DNA of 64,000 bases from M3007 sp964484205 (GTDB lineage Bacteria; Bacteroidota; Bacteroidia; Chitinophagales; Saprospiraceae). A program made the translations under genes and the position numbers. The stretch is taken from positions 1-64,000 of the forward strand of contig CAZAEZ010000004.1 in the NCBI GenBank assembly GCA_964484205.1, written 5' to 3'. Positions 60,140 to 64,000 of this stretch are shown here, one piece after another. Below the pieces are notes generated by a model. It was not told the origin of the DNA. It worked only from the letters and a program-made list of their open reading frames with translations, and searched no databases. How positions within the stretch are numbered: position 1 is the stretch's first letter; each line of letters begins with the position of its first letter.

Positions 60140-63100
60140 CCGTCGTCCAGGTCTTCCTCCAGGCGCGCCAAAACGGCCGGCGGTGTGTTCCAGCGGTGCA
60201 TTTGGCACCACACACAATTTTCCTGCCCGCATCCCGGACTGAACCGGCCGGCCTGTATACCGGCCCAGGTTTCGCGGATCAGCCCTTTGACCAGCTGCAA
60301 ATCTTCGGGGCGAAAACTGGTTTCCGTCATCAGGAAAACATCCCGCTTATCCGGTTCCAGCCAGGCCACGGCTGTTTTGCCGACCGGCTCGGGGTACAGG
60401 CGCGCCTGCTGTAGTAATATCTGGTAAAACGCCAGTTGCCGCCAGTAGTCGCCGCCGTGGGGTTGCCCGGTGTCGGGCGGCGCTGTTTTTTTCAGGTCGG
60501 GCGCCCCGGTTTTGTAGTCAACCAGACGGATGGTGTGATCATCGAGCCATTCAATTTTATCGATCACACCGCTGAGGGGGATGCCGTCGAGTTCGGCGCG
60601 GTCGATCCGGCGTTCCACGATCACACGTTTGGGCCATTGCGGCACGAGTTCGGCATGCAGGCGGCGCAGGTGTTCACGCCCCAGCGCGAGGCGCTGGGCA
60701 AAGTTGTTTTCGGAGAAATATCCGCGTTGCCGCTCCATTTCTGTTTTGAACAGCCGTTGAAGCACTTCTGCCGACGGATACTGGTTTTTGCGGTCGGTTT
60801 TCATTTTTAAAACAAACTGCTGCAACGCGCCGTGTATAGCCACGCCATAAGCAGCGGCCTCGCTGGAGGCGCCGGGGATTTTCAAAAAATCTTCGTAGTA
60901 AAATGCGAGCGGGCAGCGCAGATAGCGATTCAGGGCGGTAATGCTCAGCGAAAAGTTGCGCAACATATCCCGAAAAGCATCCTGCTCGGGCAAGGCCACT
61001 ACCGGCAGTTCCGGTTCCAGCATCAGCAGCGCCTGGGTTTCGAGCAAGCTTTGCGGCGCCACGTCCATGTGTGCGTGCGGCAAGCCGGTTTCTTCCACGA
61101 AAACCGATTGCATGAGCGGCTTGCCATCTTCGCCGGCGCGGGCATAGGATAGCCGGAGCCGGTGCTTGGCCCGCGTCATCGCTACATAGAACAACCGGCG
61201 GCGGGCCTCCACGGCATCTTCTTCGGCGGAAGGCACCAGGGTGGGCGGCATAGCAAAACGGCCCCGGTTGCCGTTCAGGCTGCGCTCCCACATATCCTCC
61301 ACACAATCGAACAAAAACACCTGTTCAAACTCCAGCCCTTTGGCGCTGTGCGCAGTGAGCAACTGCACACCCGGCCCAGCCTCCACGGTCTGCTGGAGAG
61401 GCAAGGGCAGGCGGTTGTCGTCCATGCTGTCGAGCAGGCCAAGCAGGCGGTGCAGTCCGGCTCTGCCGCCTTCCGTCGCCGGTGCGAACAGCCGCGGGAA
61501 ACGCTGCACTTCCGCCGTCACAAAATCGAAAAAAGTATACAGGGCCTGGAGATGCTCCAGTTTGTCGGGCTGCCGCAACACCCAGTTCAACAGCCCGGTT
61601 TGAGTAAACAGGCGCTCCAGAAGCTGAGGCAGCGGCAGGTTGTGCACGGCTGCGATCCATTGGTCCAGCTGGCGGCTTACCGGCTCGAATTTTTCAGGCT
61701 GTTTGAGCGGCAGGCGTTGTAAAAAAACCGGGTCGGTCAGCGCCCGGCGCCAATATCCTTCGGCGGGAGCATGCCGGGCGGCGGGGGCATCGTAAAGCGG
61801 GTTTTCCTGATCGCCGGAAGCCGTTTGAGCAGCCACGGCGATTTGAGCCAGGTCGCCGGCGGGGAGGTCGAAAAAACCGGCATGCAGCAGCCGGAACAGC
61901 CGATGTTCGCCGCTGTACGGGCTGCGCGATTCGTCATCCAGGTAGCAAAGCAGCTCGCGCAACTGCTGGATCAGGGGCAGGTCCAGGATATTCACCGGGC
62001 GTTTGGCCTGGAAGGGGATCCCTTTTTTGCCGAGCAGGGTCATCAGGCGGCTGGCCTGTTTGTGCCGGGCGTAAATTACGGCGATTTCCTCCGGAGCCGT
62101 GCCGTTGCGGATCAGTGCTTCAATTTGCCGAACCAGGTCGGTGAGTTCCTGCAGGCGGTTTTCGTATACGCAAAGCTGAATGTCGCCGGGTTCGGTGGCA
62201 TGGGCGCGAAGGGTTTTCTCAATGGGCTTGTCGAGGCGGTTGACGGCGCGGATTTCATTTCGGGCGATCAGGCGGCTGGCCGAATCGAGAATGCGCTGAC
62301 CCGAGCGGTAGTTTTCGCGGAGCACGATCGTCTCCAGGTCGGCCTGGTACAGTTGGCTGAAGTGGTGCAGGTTTTCCAGCCGGGCGCCCTGAAACTCGTA
62401 GATGCTCTGGTCGTCGTCGCCGACGATAAAGGCATTGGGCGCCTCCCAGTAGTTGAGCAACAGTTGCAGCAGTTGGTATTGGGCGCCGTTGGTATCCTGA
62501 AATTCATCCACCTGGATGTACAAAAAACGCTCCTGGTAACTGCGCAACAGGGCTTCTTTTTCCTTAAAAGCCTGCAATACCCACAGGATCATATCCTCAT
62601 ATTCGTAGCGGCGGGCGCGTTCCATGGCGTGCAGGTAATCGGGGTACAGTGCGGCGGCGGCTTTCAGGCGGGTCATGCGCTCGGTTACTTCCCGGACCTG
62701 GGCAGTTTTGGGCGTGCCTTTGGCTGCGTGTTTGGTGTTTCGCTGGTAAATAAATCTGGGGTTTGCAGGCAAATCCTCGAGAAATGCATCGGCTTTCGCC
62801 AAAACAAAATCCACCGGCCAACCCTCCTTTTTCATGGTGGAAAACAAATCCCGCAACTGGTTTTCAAATAAAAACGCATCCTTTTTGCCGGCGCGCAGCG
62901 GGTGTTCCGGGGGCAAGGCTGCGAGGATTTGCCGGACTACCTCGATCCGTTCCAGATCGGTAATGGGTTCCAGGCGGCCCTTGCCGAAATACTCCATGTT
63001 CTCCTGGATCACGCGGTTGCAAAATCCGTGAAACGTACTGATGGTCACCCGGTACGCCTCGGGCCCGATCATGCCCAAAAGCCGCTCGCGCATGGCGCGC

Positions 63101-63324
63101 ACACCGGCGTCGGTGAAGGTAAGGCAGAGGATATTTTGCGCCTGCGTGTCGGTTTCCAGCAGGATTTTCCCAATCCGGGCCGCCAGAATATGCGTTTTGC
63201 CCGTACCCGGACCGGCGATAACCAGCACCGGCCCTTCGATTTGCTCAACGGCGCGGCGCTGCGCATCGTTCAACAAACCGAGCAGTTGGTTAAAGCTGGT
63301 CAGGCGCTGCGCTGCGGTGGTCAT
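60136..63324 (-). CDS. UvrD/PcrA-type helicase fused to an AddB-like PD-(D/E)XK nuclease
   Basis: 1062 residues. The N-terminal SF1A helicase has motif I VIAGPGTGKTHIL (Walker A about 38-44), motif II QVDEFQDTNGAQYQLL, motif III IVGDDDQSIYEFQGA, motif V LLTAHSAKGLEFEQVFL and motif VI RRRLFYVAMTRAKHRLRL. The C-terminal 300 residues hold a nuclease with SGVIDKIEW and VDYKTG, and four cysteines (one in RYLRCPLAFYYE, three in FSPGCGQENCVWCQMH) placed as in AddB-type Fe-S nucleases. It probably processes DNA ends for recombination. Convergent with glsA (overlapping stop codons). Confidence 0.9.
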   Translation of the reverse strand: MTTAAQRLTSFNQLLGLLNDAQRRAVEQIEGPVLVIAGPGTGKTHILAARIGKILLETDTQAQNILCLTFTDAGVRAMRERLLGMIGPEAYRVTISTFHGFCNRVIQENMEYFGKGRLEPITDLERIEVVRQILAALPPEHPLRAGKKDAFLFENQLRDLFSTMKKEGWPVDFVLAKADAFLEDLPANPRFIYQRNTKHAAKGTPKTAQVREVTERMTRLKAAAALYPDYLHAMERARRYEYEDMILWVLQAFKEKEALLRSYQERFLYIQVDEFQDTNGAQYQLLQLLLNYWEAPNAFIVGDDDQSIYEFQGARLENLHHFSQLYQADLETIVLRENYRSGQRILDSASRLIARNEIRAVNRLDKPIEKTLRAHATEPGDIQLCVYENRLQELTDLVRQIEALIRNGTAPEEIAVIYARHKQASRLMTLLGKKGIPFQAKRPVNILDLPLIQQLRELLCYLDDESRSPYSGEHRLFRLLHAGFFDLPAGDLAQIAVAAQTASGDQENPLYDAPAARHAPAEGYWRRALTDPVFLQRLPLKQPEKFEPVSRQLDQWIAAVHNLPLPQLLERLFTQTGLLNWVLRQPDKLEHLQALYTFFDFVTAEVQRFPRLFAPATEGGRAGLHRLLGLLDSMDDNRLPLPLQQTVEAGPGVQLLTAHSAKGLEFEQVFLFDCVEDMWERSLNGNRGRFAMPPTLVPSAEEDAVEARRRLFYVAMTRAKHRLRLSYARAGEDGKPLMQSVFVEETGLPHAHMDVAPQSLLETQALLMLEPELPVVALPEQDAFRDMLRNFSLSITALNRYLRCPLAFYYEDFLKIPGASSEAAAYGVAIHGALQQFVLKMKTDRKNQYPSAEVLQRLFKTEMERQRGYFSENNFAQRLALGREHLRRLHAELVPQWPKRVIVERRIDRAELDGIPLSGVIDKIEWLDDHTIRLVDYKTGAPDLKKTAPPDTGQPHGGDYWRQLAFYQILLQQARLYPEPVGKTAVAWLEPDKRDVFLMTETSFRPEDLQLVKGLIRETWAGIQAGRFSPGCGQENCVWCQMHRWNTPPAVLARLEEDLDDG

Positions 63325-63413
63325 CGATTGCTGATTTCGGAAATTTTCGATTTGGTAAAATTACTTTTTCCGGGAGAATAGGGCGTTTTGATTTTCCGAC
63401 GTAGCGTGTTTTT

Positions 63414-63570
63414 TACCACGGAGGCATGGAGGACACGGAGTTTTTTAAATAGACAGGAATCACAGGATTAAACAGGATTAATTTTTTTATCCTGTTTAAT
63501 CTTGTAAATCCTGTCTAATTCCAGGTCGCCGAAGGCGGCCAAACTCCGTGTCCTCGGTGTCTCCGTGGTA
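63414..63570. repeat. Two-layer palindrome with CCACGGAG and ACAGGAT stems
   Basis: Outer arms 63414-63443 and 63541-63570 (imperfect, CCACGGAG family, as at 5351-5411); inner arms 63451-63480 and 63489-63516 made of acaggatt/aatcctgt words shared with 43041-43152. It fills most of the gap between the epimerase and helicase genes. Confidence 0.88.
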
Positions 63571-63576
63571 AAAAAA

Positions 63577-63975
63577 TCAAATCGACTGGCAAAGTTCGAC
63601 CAGCACGCCATTGCTCGATTTTGGGTGTAAAAAAGCGACAAGTTTATTATCGGCGCCGAGCTTGGGTTCGCGGTTGAGCGGGATAAAGCCCTCCTGTTCG
63701 AGCCGGTCGATTTCAGCGCGGATATCGGTCACTTCAAAAGCAATGTGGTGGATGCCCTCCCCGCGTTTTTCAATAAATTTGGCGATCGGGCTTTCCGGAT
63801 CGGTCGCTTCCAGCAATTCAATTTTGCTCTCGCCGATGTGGAAGAAGGCCGTTGCCACCTTCTCGGAGGCCACGGTTTCAATTTTGTAGTGGGCTTCGCC
63901 AAGCAACTTGCGAAACAAGTCGTTGCTCTCGGCCATATTGCGCACGGCGATACCGATGTGATCTATGCGTAGCAT
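63577..63975 (-). CDS. mce: Methylmalonyl-CoA epimerase
   Basis: 132 residues, the usual length. It starts MLRIDHIGIAVRNMAESND (metal-binding His near 6) and continues KVATAFFHIGESKIELLEATDPESPIAKFIEKRGEGIHHIAFEV (in parts; the metal-binding E and HH pair), ending FLHPKSSNGVLVELCQ with the last metal Glu. It interconverts R- and S-methylmalonyl-CoA in propionate metabolism. The mutase genes are not in the window. A nested palindrome follows 6 bp after the stop codon. Confidence 0.93.
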   Translation of the reverse strand: MLRIDHIGIAVRNMAESNDLFRKLLGEAHYKIETVASEKVATAFFHIGESKIELLEATDPESPIAKFIEKRGEGIHHIAFEVTDIRAEIDRLEQEGFIPLNREPKLGADNKLVAFLHPKSSNGVLVELCQSI

Positions 63976-64000
63976 TAGGTTTGAAAGTTTCTGGTTTGAA

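Overview
The window looks like chromosomal DNA of a Bacteroidota bacterium, probably from the class Saprospiria (inference, not proven). Visible support: several secreted proteins carry type IX secretion system (T9SS) C-terminal sorting tails of the VxxNPAS/GLY type; two SusC-like TonB receptors carry carboxypeptidase-regulatory N-domains; PorT-type barrels, DUF4249, DUF4199 and DUF5723 proteins are present; start sites show TAnnTTTG promoter boxes rather than sigma70 boxes. The DNA is fairly GC-rich for the phylum. No rRNA, tRNA, CRISPR array, phage or transposase gene was seen.

Layout. 0-8 kb: FabG-like reductase, small barrel-like protein, an unrecognised helical protein, a T9SS-secreted protein, an AlkD-type DNA glycosylase and a secreted PQQ sugar dehydrogenase. 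8-16.5 kb: FkbM methyltransferase, arylsulfotransferase-like secreted protein, then a small-gene stretch (rifamycin ADP-ribosyltransferase Arr, VOC protein, HNH nuclease with a small overlapping partner), cysteine dioxygenase, acyl-CoA dehydrogenase with an AraC regulator, a reductase remnant with an internal deletion, and a cupin. 16.5-28 kb: MscS channel, a 1.1-kb nested palindrome, an M28 peptidase fused to FG-GAP repeats, a TonB receptor/DUF4249 pair, a hydrolase and another unrecognised helical protein. 28-36.4 kb: two T9SS proteins, a GT39-like membrane glycosyltransferase, aldose epimerase, ribosomal protein L25 (with promoter and terminator) and a 122-aa protein that is little more than a signal peptide plus sorting tail. 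36.5-46 kb: a polyferredoxin/FAD-oxidoreductase pair, then a TonB receptor with an internally duplicated beta-helix T9SS protein. 46-53 kb: LD-carboxypeptidase, orphan paaC and paaB, and a PorT barrel/lipoprotein/DUF5723 envelope set. 52.9-54.9 kb: an AT-richer three-gene cassette (TIGR04255-like plus two unknowns). 55-64 kb: ABC exporter, two DUF4199 proteins, an alpha/beta-hydrolase lacking its nucleophile, glutaminase, a UvrD helicase-nuclease with an Fe-S-type cysteine set, and methylmalonyl-CoA epimerase.

The most unusual property lies between the genes. Many intergenic gaps hold a long inverted repeat, and many are concentric: one palindrome sits at the centre of another, up to four layers deep at 17.5-18.5 kb. 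Copies of the same family differ from each other while their two arms still match, and several arms supply the stop codon of the adjacent gene. The second candidate for new biology is the TIGR04255 cassette.
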